Position numbers and translations under genes: made by a program
In this document: in pieces, positions 1 through 7,302 of the stretch
Layout: each line of letters opens with the position of its first letter
Position numbering within the stretch: position 1 is the stretch's first letter
Assembly: GCA_947260005.1 (NCBI GenBank)
Contig: CAMYOL010000070.1
Coordinates: forward strand, 1-53,277
Direction: 5' to 3'
Source: an uncultured Ectothiorhodospiraceae bacterium
GTDB taxonomy: Bacteria; Pseudomonadota; Gammaproteobacteria; UBA6429; Thiohalophilaceae
Length of the DNA stretch: 53,277 nucleotides
Notes under the pieces: generated by a model
What the model saw: only the letters and a program-made list of their open reading frames with translations
Told to the model about the DNA's origin: nothing
The model's database searches: none

Positions 1-1
1 A

Positions 2-358
2 CCTTATGCGCTAAACAGGAAGTACCCCAATGCTGAAAAAGAGTGGTATTGGCAATACGTTTTTCCGTCGAATAATATATCTTCTGATCCAAGAAGCGGT
101 ATCCGAAGACGGCATCATATATATGAAAAGTCATTAAGTCGGGTAATTAAGAAAGCAATGCGAAAGGCGCAAGTATATAAGCCGGGGAGCGTTCATACCC
201 TGCGACATTCGTTTGCAACTCACCTGCTTGAAGACGGATATGATATTCGAACGGTTCAGGAGTTGCTGGGCCACAAAGATGTTAAGACGACACAAATCTA
301 CACACATGTATTACAAAAAGGTGGGGCGGCGGTGCGCAGCCCTCTTGAACGAATTTAG
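2..358 (+). CDS. intI: integron integrase (tyrosine recombinase), C-terminal part only
   Basis: This is the C-terminal 118 residues of a site-specific tyrosine recombinase; the gene enters from the left edge, so it is partial. The frame reads through from base 2, beginning [20 protein letters not shown]. That KYPNA..EW.WQYVFPS stretch is the additional patch that separates integron integrases from other XerC-like recombinases. The catalytic residues expected in this half are present: H and R in [11 protein letters not shown] in LLGHKDV and the nucleophile Y in QIYTHV. The end, [12 protein letters not shown], is also typical of IntI. An integron integrase inserts and excises gene cassettes at attI and attC sites. 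In the usual layout attI and the cassettes lie beyond the 5' end of intI, here outside the window to the left. No convincing attC site was found inside the window. Confidence 0.9.
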   Translation, partial: PYALNRKYPNAEKEWYWQYVFPSNNISSDPRSGIRRRHHIYEKSLSRVIKKAMRKAQVYKPGSVHTLRHSFATHLLEDGYDIRTVQELLGHKDVKTTQIYTHVLQKGGAAVRSPLERI

Positions 359-362
359 TCGT

Positions 363-887
363 TTATTGCCGACGAAACGGTTGGCTGAAGTTGATGTCGG
401 TTGGACGAGTCTCGGGTGAATTGCCTAACCCGGTATTGAAGTCACCGAAGTAAAGATCGTTCCCATCGAGATGATATATGTCGTAGAGAGAATCTCCTGC
501 AACAAATCCTAGAAATGCACCTGCAGGAATTTGTCCGGTGGCGGAAGTGGAATCGATAAATAAGTCAATCGCATAAGCATCAACCCCGCTACCCGCGATC
601 AGTGAACCACCAATAACAATGGTGCCCAGCATTTCATTTTGAAACAGAACAGGTCCGCTACAGTCAAAAGAGTCATAGAATTGATTGGTGGCGCGATAAT
701 TTAAACCGCTGTAGTTGTCAGTCCATTGCTTACTACCATTGAAAGTGCCGATTGAGGACGTGGTGCAATCATTTGACCAACTGCCTTCAAGTTCGGTTGC
801 ATCAGACGAACCATCACCGCCTCCACCACACCCTGCGATAACTATGCTTGAAATGATTAGTATCAGCGCTATTGAATAGTTGGCCAT
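363..887 (-). CDS. putative lipoprotein of unknown function
   Basis: A 174-residue protein with a lipoprotein signal: a hydrophobic stretch (IALILIISSIVIAGC) ending in a lipobox with Cys at about residue 19, followed by a Gly/Ser/Asp linker. The mature part is acidic and has a pair of cysteines (NDCTT and FDCSG) that could form a disulfide. I recognise no family. It converges on the integron integrase with only 4 bases between the stop codons. A small secreted protein of unknown function beside intI could be an old cassette, but I see no attC site around it. Confidence 0.6.
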   Translation of the reverse strand: MANYSIALILIISSIVIAGCGGGGDGSSDATELEGSWSNDCTTSSIGTFNGSKQWTDNYSGLNYRATNQFYDSFDCSGPVLFQNEMLGTIVIGGSLIAGSGVDAYAIDLFIDSTSATGQIPAGAFLGFVAGDSLYDIYHLDGNDLYFGDFNTGLGNSPETRPTDINFSQPFRRQ

Positions 888-1283
888 TTTCCCCGCCCTT
901 AATTTTTATCGTTTTTAGCAGCCTACCGGACGAACGGTTTTCTTGCAATAATTATGTGGTTATTCGTCGATAAATGTTCGACACCTTCATTGGTAATTGG
1001 GTGATTTCATCGAGCACGGTGTAGGCTGCGGGGCCGTACATGTGAATTTTGAATAAGACGCTCAACCTCAAGCTATTCATCAAGGAAGTCAATAATTTCT
1101 TGTTCAGTTAGTTTTTGTTTATCAGCCATTTTTCAGATTTTTTATTATTAATTGAGGTTCATTAGAATTCGCTCTCCCTACGAGAGAGGGTTAGGGTGAG
1201 GGGATATTAATTTAACTTACTCCCCCTGTGCCCAAGGTGTATTAAGGAAACTATTTTAGTTGTACACATCGATAAAGAAAATT
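888..1283. other. intergenic region, no convincing gene
   Basis: About 400 bases without a supported gene. It holds the CTCTCCCTACGAGAGAGGG repeat annotated separately and a very short minus-strand reading frame (18 codons, 1073-1129, beginning MADKQKLTEQ) that has no ribosome-binding site and looks like a gene remnant at best. Confidence 0.5.
1172..1203. repeat. dispersed intergenic repeat (CTCTCCCTACGAGAGAGGG type)
   Basis: The sequence contains a small hairpin (CTCTC...GAGAG) followed by GTTAGGGTGAGGGG. From memory, very similar sequences are scattered between genes in many proteobacterial genomes. Only one copy was noticed in this window. Confidence 0.5.
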
Positions 1284-1538
1284 TCACTTAACATTATCAT
1301 TACAAGCCTCTTTATTTTCACTGTTCTTACAATCGTCTTCATTACCCGTGCCGACAATGCCACCTTCCATTCCCGTCGCCTTGTTCATAGGGGCAGCTGC
1401 CGGTTTTGGTGACATGACCGCGGCAGGTTGTTGCTCAGAAGAAGATTCAAGCGGGGATGTTGCTGTGGATGAACACGAGGTAGTAACAATCACACTAGTA
1501 CTTAATAACAGTAAAGCGACGATCTCCTTGGATTTCAT
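1284..1538 (-). CDS. small lipoprotein of unknown function
   Basis: An 84-residue protein with a signal peptide (EIVALLLLSTSVIVTTSC) and a lipobox-like VTTSC, then a low-complexity Ser/Pro/Ala linker and an acidic tail with two cysteines (DDCKNSENKEACND). Its ATG overlaps the stop of the upstream DUF6502 gene (ATGA overlap), so the two are probably translationally coupled and belong to one transcript. I recognise no family. Confidence 0.6.
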   Translation of the reverse strand: MKSKEIVALLLLSTSVIVTTSCSSTATSPLESSSEQQPAAVMSPKPAAAPMNKATGMEGGIVGTGNEDDCKNSENKEACNDNVK

Positions 1539-2365
1539 TTTAATGTTTCCTCAAAATAATGCATGGCCAGTCCAAGTTTTACTTGCTCCGTGTTCGTTTG
1601 ACCTGATGACGAAGTATGATCCCGGTCGTATTGAACCAGGATTTGATTAATCTCTTCTAAGCAGCTTTGCGCTTTCTGGTTTATCTGTTCCTTTAACTCA
1701 GCTACATTTTCTGCCGGAATGTTGTCGTAAAAGACTTTACGTTGGAAGAATTTATCATCTTTGTGAATTATATTGTGTTCGATAGTTTGTGTTAATTCGG
1801 CGATGCTTTCAGACAGGAGCTTAAACTGTTCGACACTGTCGGCATCTGGTATATAGGCTTGTTTAATTAAACGCAATCGTCCTTCGCTGTCTTGCGCAAT
1901 CGCACCGGTGCGCGTGAGCTCATCTGCAATGGTCCGCGCGGTGATGTCGCCGCTGTATTCTTTTACGAGTAAGGCGAAATCGTTACCGTCTCCTTCAAAC
2001 ATCAGTTCACGCGGCTGGCCTTTTTCATCAACAAAACGTTCATCACTGCTCCAGCCGGAGATCACGCGCGCCGCTCGATTGAGCTTATGCAGTGAATCGA
2101 ACTGTTGTTGGTCGTCCTGGTTAAGCAGTCGGTGAACTTCTTTACGTGACAGGCCGGTAATGGTGGATACCCGTGAGGTGGTTTGTTTGCGGCCCGGAAT
2201 GGCCAGGTCAAATTGCGCGGCTTCAACAAAAGCGGTTTTGGCCGCTTCGGCAAATTCACCATATCCCATGCCGCGTCGCAACAACACCCTGGCGAGCGGG
2301 CGCAATAGATAGCTGAGGTAGTGGTGCAGTTGCTTAATGGTGGATGGCATTCGGCGTTGGCTCAC
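1535..2365 (-). CDS. DUF6502 family protein, probable DNA-binding regulator
   Basis: A 276-residue protein that I assign to the DUF6502 family from its N terminus (LLRPLARVLLRRGMGYGEFA, then AAKTAFVEAA). Residues about 60-85 (SRVSTITGLSRKEVHRLL) read as a helix-turn-helix, so DNA binding is likely. The C-terminal half is charged and probably helical. The annotated start is GTG at 2365; an ATG five codons in (2350) is also possible, and neither has a good ribosome-binding site. The gene is divergent from the vWA lipoprotein at 2501, and the 135 bases between them carry an ordered array of TCCCA/TGGGA half-sites. The simplest inference is that this protein controls that promoter and perhaps its own. 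It is followed directly by the small lipoprotein gene. Confidence 0.7.
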   Translation of the reverse strand: MSQRRMPSTIKQLHHYLSYLLRPLARVLLRRGMGYGEFAEAAKTAFVEAAQFDLAIPGRKQTTSRVSTITGLSRKEVHRLLNQDDQQQFDSLHKLNRAARVISGWSSDERFVDEKGQPRELMFEGDGNDFALLVKEYSGDITARTIADELTRTGAIAQDSEGRLRLIKQAYIPDADSVEQFKLLSESIAELTQTIEHNIIHKDDKFFQRKVFYDNIPAENVAELKEQINQKAQSCLEEINQILVQYDRDHTSSSGQTNTEQVKLGLAMHYFEETLK

Positions 2366-2406
2366 ATAGCAGTCTCATGAATGTGACTAATGATAACGCA
2401 AAAGGC

Positions 2407-2465
2407 TTGACATCCCAAGAAAATGGGATAATATTCCCATTATAGAAATGGGAAAATAATCCCAT
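2407..2465 (+). promoter_or_regulatory. sigma-70-like promoter embedded in a TCCCA/TGGGA operator array
   Basis: A consensus -35 (TTGACA, 2407-2412) and a near-consensus -10 (TAATAT, 2429-2434) are separated by 16 bases. Half-sites alternate in orientation: TCCCA 2413-2417, TGGGA 2424-2428, TCCCA 2435-2439, TGGGA 2449-2453, TCCCA 2460-2464. Steps are 11, 11, 14 and 11 bases. The -10 hexamer is exactly the spacer of the dyad ATGGGA-TAATAT-TCCCAT, so a protein bound there would block RNA polymerase. The promoter points at the vWA lipoprotein gene (ATG at 2501). The binding protein is not known; the divergent DUF6502 protein is the obvious candidate. Confidence 0.75.
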
Positions 2466-2500
2466 TTATACTGAATTTGAACTCAAATGGAGTGAAGACT

Positions 2501-4126
2501 ATGAATATATCAAATAAATTCAAAGGATTAGGTATCGCTTGCAGTATTGTGGCGACATCAATGTTATTTGCAGCTTGCATGACAACGGAGACAAACGAAG
2601 CACGGCGAAGTGAAGCCCAACCAGTCGCATACAATAAGGCCCCGCATGCGGTGATGGCACCATTGGCCCAGTATGCGGGTCTGCCGTCAACACCAGTCAC
2701 AATGCAGCCCAACTATGACGTACTGGATCGGGAGCAATACAACAGGATTAACGAAAACGGCTTCTTAACCGTGCTGGACAATCCAATGTCGACTTTCTCG
2801 ATTGATGTCGATACCGCGTCTTATAGTAATGTGCGTCGCTTTATCGATCGTGGCCAGCTACCACCAGCTGATGCTGTGCGTATTGAAGAGTTGGTGAATT
2901 ATTTTGATTACCAGTATCCGGCGCCAACGGGGAATCATCCATTTTCAATTACCACCGAAATGGGTCCGGCGCCCTGGAATAAAGAAAACAAGTTAGTTCA
3001 TATCGGTTTGAAAGCTAAGGTGGTGGAGGAGGCAAAATTGCCACCGGCAAATCTGGTGTTTTTAATTGATGTCTCTGGCTCTATGGGTGCACGCCTGCCA
3101 TTGGTGAAATCATCCATGAAATTGTTGGCGAATAAAATGCGGGCGAAAGACCGTGTCGCTATCGTGGTGTATGCCGGAGCAGCAGGTTTAGTTTTAGAAT
3201 CCACCGCAGGCGATAACAAACAAAAGATCTACGATGCGATTGATCAGTTACAAGCGGGTGGTAGTACGGCCGGTGGTGCCGGTATTGAGCTGGCCTATAA
3301 AGTTGCGCAGCAACATTTCAAACAAGCCGGGAACAATCGCGTCATTTTAGCCACGGATGGTGATTTTAATGTTGGCCCCGTATCACAGGACGATTTACAA
3401 GCCATGATTGAAAAGAAACGCGAGTCCGGGGTGTTCTTGACGGTTCTAGGTTTTGGCATGGGAAATTATCGTGATGCATTGGCCGAAACCTTAGCCAATA
3501 AAGGTAATGGGAACTATGCCTATATTGATTCCATGCAGGAAGCCAAAAAGACCTTGGTGACAGAATTTGGTGGCACGATGGTGACCATAGCTAAAGATGT
3601 GAAAATTCAAGTGCAGTTTAATCCAGCGTTAGTATCAAGCTATCGATTAATCGGCTATGAAAATCGGATATTAAAAACGGAAGATTTCGATAATGACAAA
3701 AAAGATGCTGGCGAGATTGGCACTGGTCATACCGTTACCGCTATTTATGAGGTTGTGCCAAATAAAGATGGTCAATCCCAAGGGACAGCGCGTTATATGA
3801 AACAAAACCAACAGGCGAGCATGGTAGATGAATTAATGTATGTGAAGTTTCGTTATAAAAAACCTGATGGCGATGTCAGTCAGTTGATCGAAAAAGTAGT
3901 CAAAGCTAATGATGATCAATCTGACAGCTTAAGGTTTAAATTTTCGGCTGCTGTGGCTGAGTTTGGTTTGTTGTTGCGCGATTCAGAACACAAGGCAAAT
4001 TCAAACTACAAGCAAGTTATTGAGCTGGCGCGGGCCAGTAAGGGTGAAGACACACACGGTTACCGAAGTCAGTTTATTAATCTGGTTGAAACCGCGAGTG
4101 AAATTAAACAGGTATCGGCGAGGTAA
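2501..4126 (+). CDS. von Willebrand factor type A domain lipoprotein (YfbK-like)
   Basis: A 541-residue lipoprotein. ATG 2501 is chosen because GGAG lies 8 bases upstream and a signal peptide with lipobox LFAAC follows; an upstream in-frame TTG (2477) is less likely. Domain order: lipoprotein signal and linker (1-55), a conserved N-terminal domain (about 75-165, containing STFSIDVDTASYSNVRR), a vWA domain with the MIDAS motif DVSGSMG near residue 190 and ATDGDFN later, and a C-terminal region like that of E. coli YfbK (DUF3520). vWA domains bind metal and mediate protein contacts, so this is probably an envelope scaffold or adhesion-type protein. Its specific role is unknown. The strong promoter with tandem operators suggests it is tightly switched. 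Confidence 0.85.
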   Translation: MNISNKFKGLGIACSIVATSMLFAACMTTETNEARRSEAQPVAYNKAPHAVMAPLAQYAGLPSTPVTMQPNYDVLDREQYNRINENGFLTVLDNPMSTFSIDVDTASYSNVRRFIDRGQLPPADAVRIEELVNYFDYQYPAPTGNHPFSITTEMGPAPWNKENKLVHIGLKAKVVEEAKLPPANLVFLIDVSGSMGARLPLVKSSMKLLANKMRAKDRVAIVVYAGAAGLVLESTAGDNKQKIYDAIDQLQAGGSTAGGAGIELAYKVAQQHFKQAGNNRVILATDGDFNVGPVSQDDLQAMIEKKRESGVFLTVLGFGMGNYRDALAETLANKGNGNYAYIDSMQEAKKTLVTEFGGTMVTIAKDVKIQVQFNPALVSSYRLIGYENRILKTEDFDNDKKDAGEIGTGHTVTAIYEVVPNKDGQSQGTARYMKQNQQASMVDELMYVKFRYKKPDGDVSQLIEKVVKANDDQSDSLRFKFSAAVAEFGLLLRDSEHKANSNYKQVIELARASKGEDTHGYRSQFINLVETASEIKQVSAR

Positions 4127-4175
4127 TAAAGCTTCACGCCTTCTCCTGAAGGGAGCAGGCGGAGATGAGGAATTA

Positions 4176-4880
4176 ATGATGAAAATACTAATGATTATAG
4201 GTATATGTATATATTTACAGGCTTGTACAACCGTTGGATCAGTCGACAGGCCGCTAAATTACTCGTACGCATCACCGGAGTTGAATAAGCACTCTATACT
4301 AAACGATACTAATGAAGCTTTGCTGGACGAGAAAATAAATAATTTACTTTACCAACAGGTAAGACTTCCAAAGAAGATTCGCATCGCTATTCTCAGGCTA
4401 AGCACCGAGAATTCGTGGCGATTTTATTCTAATGACTTTACTGAATTAAACGATTCCATTTCTGAAAACTTGATTACTAAACTAAGATCATCTGAGCGAG
4501 TTTATGATGCTTCTTTTTTACCATCGATGTTAGTCCCTGAAAAGCGTACCTTATCGGTTATCAGAGAGGCCGCAGCACGATTTCAAGCGGATGCTCTATT
4601 GGTATATCGTAACTCATGCAGCTCATATCAAAAATATAGGTTTATCTCGCGTGATGAAACTAAATCATATTGTTCAGTTGAAGCAATCGTACTTGATGTT
4701 AGAAAAGGCATAGTTGCAAAATCTATAGTGACAATGCAGGAGTTTATGGCAAAGAGTACTAATAAAGATTTAAATTTTAGTGAAACAGTTAAAAAAGCAG
4801 AGCTAGAGGCTATGGCAAAGGCCCTGGGAGAAATAGCGAATGAAGTGGTGACCTATTTAAATAATTCAGAAAAATTATAA
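4176..4880 (+). CDS. putative lipoprotein of unknown function
   Basis: A 234-residue protein. The start at 4176 has GAGGA just upstream and gives a lipoprotein signal, MMKILMIIGICIYLQAC. A longer reading frame extends into the end of the vWA gene but would lose the signal. The mature part alternates beta and helix segments (KIRIAILRLS, DALLVYRNS, CSVEAIVLDV) and ends in a helical stretch. This resembles small outer-membrane lipoproteins, but I cannot name a family. It lies 49 bases after the vWA gene and is probably cotranscribed with it. The 52-bp inverted repeat just downstream could terminate the transcript. Confidence 0.65.
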   Translation: MMKILMIIGICIYLQACTTVGSVDRPLNYSYASPELNKHSILNDTNEALLDEKINNLLYQQVRLPKKIRIAILRLSTENSWRFYSNDFTELNDSISENLITKLRSSERVYDASFLPSMLVPEKRTLSVIREAAARFQADALLVYRNSCSSYQKYRFISRDETKSYCSVEAIVLDVRKGIVAKSIVTMQEFMAKSTNKDLNFSETVKKAELEAMAKALGEIANEVVTYLNNSEKL

Positions 4881-4886
4881 ATAGAA

Positions 4887-5004
4887 AAAAACAGGGCTTA
4901 GAGAAATAAATAGGGGTCAGAGACGTATTTTTATTTTTAGGAATTGAGAACGAAAAATAAAAATACGTCTCTGACCCCTATTTATTTCTCTAAGCCCTGT
5001 TTTT
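4887..5004. repeat. perfect 52-bp inverted repeat of the GGGGTCAGAGACGTATT family
   Basis: Arms 4887-4938 and 4953-5004 are exact reverse complements with a 14-base loop. Each arm contains the core AGGGGTCAGAGACGTATTT. It sits between two convergent genes and would fold into a very stable hairpin on either strand, so it may act as a bidirectional terminator. Cores like this are, from memory, typical of short palindromic elements associated with REP-associated (Y1-type) transposases, although no such transposase is in the window. Related copies occur at 38347-38441, 39351-39444 and 39546-39575. Confidence 0.85.
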
Positions 5005-5033
5005 CCACCCTCTTTTTAAAACCGTTATTTAGC

Positions 5034-6662
5034 TTAAATTTTTCCAGTACCGCCTGCTTCAGTTCCAGCCGCCATTAACGATATATGATAATGGTGGATA
5101 ATGCGCGCGATGTGGCGACTAACACGATCCAACCAACGAATGGCCTCAAGTCGTGCGGTTGCGGTGGGTGCATCAATTTCACCACTGGCCAGACGTTGTA
5201 ACACTTTTTCGCGAACCGGTTGCTGTTGTGTTTCTATATCGTCTGCAACTTTAGAAGAAAGTTCATTTGCTTTTTGCCATTGGTTATTTTCAAATAATGG
5301 AATCACGGTCTTAAGTAAATCTTTCAATTGTTGCAAAGAGTCCGTCATCGATTCTGCTTCAAGTGCGGCCATGGCCCGATCTTCTTCTTCCTCGCAGCGT
5401 TCATGGAGTCGTTGTAAATGATCGAGAGTATGTACGATGGCAATTAGTCGATCCCAGTCCTGGTGTTCTTTTGGTGTTAAGTGGATCAGATCGATATAGC
5501 GGTGTGTCTCGTCGATGGCCTTTTTTAAATCGGTAATGTTAGCACGTTGCTGAGTGGGTCCAGCATTTAATAAAACCTGAACATGTTTTAATAAAGCCAG
5601 TGCCTGAAAGTAGATATTTTTCTGGGCATTGCTGATGGCAAGGCTGGGTTGTGTCAATAAGGCTTTATCTAATTTCTCGCTGTAAGGGTGGCGTGATTCG
5701 GGGATCAATCTTTCAATCAGTTTAACGAAGCGGTTAGTGAACGGTAAGACGAAAAAGACGCCGATGGTGTTGAATGTGGTATGAAAGGCCACTAAGGCAA
5801 TCTCGGCGTTGGCTAACAGTTGTCCCGGTGATAGTTTTTCCCATAGCCATATATAGGGAGTGAGCAGAATAAGTGCGCCGATCGCGGTAAAAAGATTATA
5901 AATGACGTGAGATAATCCGGTTCGTTTTGCGCCTATCGAGCCGCCGATGGTGGCGACTGCGGCGGTAAAGGTGGTGCCAACATCCATCCCGATCACTAAT
6001 GCCGCGGCTTGTTCGAAATTAATTAATCCGGCAAACAGGGCAGAAAGGGCGGTTGCCACCCCGGCGCTGGATGACTGGGTCACTATGGTAAAGATAATCC
6101 CGAGTGCAACGAGTTGCAGGCGGGTAAACAGGGAATCTGAGGCAAAACCTTCAAAGTTAAACAAATGCTCAAGGCCCTGCATACCTTCCTGCATAAATGT
6201 GATACCAACAAATATCACGCCAAAACCGGCAATGGCATAACCGGTATTGGCCAATCGCTCATTGGCAAACAGTTTTAAAATCATGCCGACAAAGATTAAT
6301 GGCAGGACGATAAGGCTTAGTTTAAGTTTAAAACCGAGTATCGCGACTAACCAGCCGGTGAGGGTGGTGCCAATATTGGCACCGAACACAATCCCGAGTG
6401 CGGCGGGAAAGCTCATTAATCCGGCACCAACAAAACCAATCGCGGCCACCGTGGTTGCGCTGGAAGATTGGATGATGGCCGTTGAGGCCGCACCGGTGAT
6501 CGCCCCGCTAAGAGGGCTATGAGTAAACCGCATCAAGGCTCGACGAATTGAGTCACCGGCTAAAGCCGTTAAGCCGCTTGTCATGACAACCATGCCCAAC
6601 AAAAAAAGCCCAATGCCGCCGAGGGTTTGAATAACGATTAGCGTGTGACTGGTGTTTTCCAT
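5034..6662 (-). CDS. Na/Pi cotransporter family protein with C-terminal PhoU-like domain
   Basis: A 542-residue inner-membrane protein of the Na/Pi-cotransporter II type (NptA/YjbB-like). The N-terminal 320 residues hold two inverted transmembrane repeats, each with the signature QSSSATT (near 65) or TQSSSAG (near 195). The C-terminal 200 residues are helical and hydrophilic, as in PhoU-like domains fused to these transporters. It probably moves phosphate with sodium; in E. coli YjbB the direction is export, so direction here is uncertain. Length and domain order are normal. It is monocistronic as far as can be seen, between the hairpin repeat and an EAL-gene relic. Confidence 0.85.
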   Translation of the reverse strand: MENTSHTLIVIQTLGGIGLFLLGMVVMTSGLTALAGDSIRRALMRFTHSPLSGAITGAASTAIIQSSSATTVAAIGFVGAGLMSFPAALGIVFGANIGTTLTGWLVAILGFKLKLSLIVLPLIFVGMILKLFANERLANTGYAIAGFGVIFVGITFMQEGMQGLEHLFNFEGFASDSLFTRLQLVALGIIFTIVTQSSSAGVATALSALFAGLINFEQAAALVIGMDVGTTFTAAVATIGGSIGAKRTGLSHVIYNLFTAIGALILLTPYIWLWEKLSPGQLLANAEIALVAFHTTFNTIGVFFVLPFTNRFVKLIERLIPESRHPYSEKLDKALLTQPSLAISNAQKNIYFQALALLKHVQVLLNAGPTQQRANITDLKKAIDETHRYIDLIHLTPKEHQDWDRLIAIVHTLDHLQRLHERCEEEEDRAMAALEAESMTDSLQQLKDLLKTVIPLFENNQWQKANELSSKVADDIETQQQPVREKVLQRLASGEIDAPTATARLEAIRWLDRVSRHIARIIHHYHISLMAAGTEAGGTGKI

Positions 6663-6681
6663 ACTCGATTATCGTAGCAAA

Positions 6682-6807
6682 AAAACCGGGGTCAGAAAAA
6701 GCGGTTTTCTCGGAGGTGGGAATCTAAATATATCTAGATTCCCGCCTCGGCTCTGGCTTCTGCTTCGCCCTACCGCCTATGTCCATGTAGGCGTCCTCGG
6801 GAATGAC
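6682..6807. repeat. composite of intergenic repeats (GGGGTCAG fragment plus GTCATTCCCG-type element)
   Basis: It begins with a hairpin AAAACCG...CGGTTTT (6682-6688/6702-6708) that contains a lone GGGGTCAG. Next comes the palindrome GGGAATCTA...TAGATTCCC (6718-6726/6735-6743) and then sequence up to CGGGAATGAC (6798-6807). The last parts match the element at 39461-39536 in style (TAGATTCCC and a terminal GTCATTCCCG reverse complement). The insertion sits exactly where the start of the broken EAL gene should be. Confidence 0.6.
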
Positions 6808-6828
6808 GGTCTATCTATTCTTCAGAAA

Positions 6829-7235
6829 ATGGGGATCAATGGTATTTTAATCAATTTGTCTGCAGCTGAATTCTTTTCTCCTAATTTTTTAGCGGAAGTG
6901 CGTAAAATCCTGGACGATACAAAAAATCGACCGGCCATGATTGATTTTGAAATAACTAAATTAATAGTGATGGGTGATACTGAGAATGTGATTCAGGTCA
7001 TGCAGTCCCTGCGCGATCCGGGTGTAGCCTTTCTATAGATGACTTTGGTACGGGTTATAGCTCAATATTGTATTTGAAGTGCTTCCCAATTAATGCATTA
7101 AAAATAGATCTGTCGTTTGTCGCAGATATTCCTGGTGATAAATATGATGTCGAAATATGTACCGCCATTATTACGATGGCGCATAAGCCGGGTTTAGAGA
7201 TCGTGGCCGAAGGTGTTGAGACTAAGTTGAGATAA
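6829..7235 (+). pseudogene. EAL-domain (cyclic-di-GMP phosphodiesterase) gene remnant
   Basis: Two reading frames together give most of an EAL domain. The first (from 6829) contains ILINLSAAEFF and MIDFEITKLIV. A frameshift near 7030-7036 then moves the match to another frame with IDDFGTGYSS, LKIDLSFV and EIVAEGVET before a stop at 7233-7235. The catalytic start of the domain with the EAL motif, and everything N-terminal to it, is missing and replaced by repeat DNA at 6682-6807. There is no promoter or ribosome-binding site. This is a decayed gene, probably once part of a GGDEF/EAL protein. Confidence 0.85.
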
Positions 7236-7254
7236 ACAGTTTTTTATAAAAAAA

Positions 7255-7272
7255 GGGTCGTAAAAACGACCC
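7255..7272 (-). terminator. intrinsic terminator of the phosphofructokinase gene
   Basis: On the minus strand a 7-bp GC-rich stem (GGGTCGT...ACGACCC, loop of 4) is followed by a run of T residues, 31 bases after the stop codon at 7303. Confidence 0.8.
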
Positions 7273-7302
7273 CTTTAATTTTGCTTAAACTCAATTCAAA
7301 CC

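Noticed and set aside
424-430. GCCTAAC, an attC-like core site near the integron integrase
   Set aside because: It lies inside the lipoprotein gene and no GTTAGGC partner follows within the expected distance.
1073-1129. 18-codon minus-strand frame, MADKQKLTEQ...
   Set aside because: No ribosome-binding site or partner; too short to support. Possibly a remnant.
3963-4175. Upstream extension of the lipoprotein gene at 4176
   Set aside because: It overlaps the vWA gene in another frame and lacks the signal peptide; ATG 4176 has its own ribosome-binding site.
6652-7038. 128-codon plus-strand frame as an intact gene
   Set aside because: Its first 59 codons are repeat DNA and the rest is only half of a frameshifted EAL domain.
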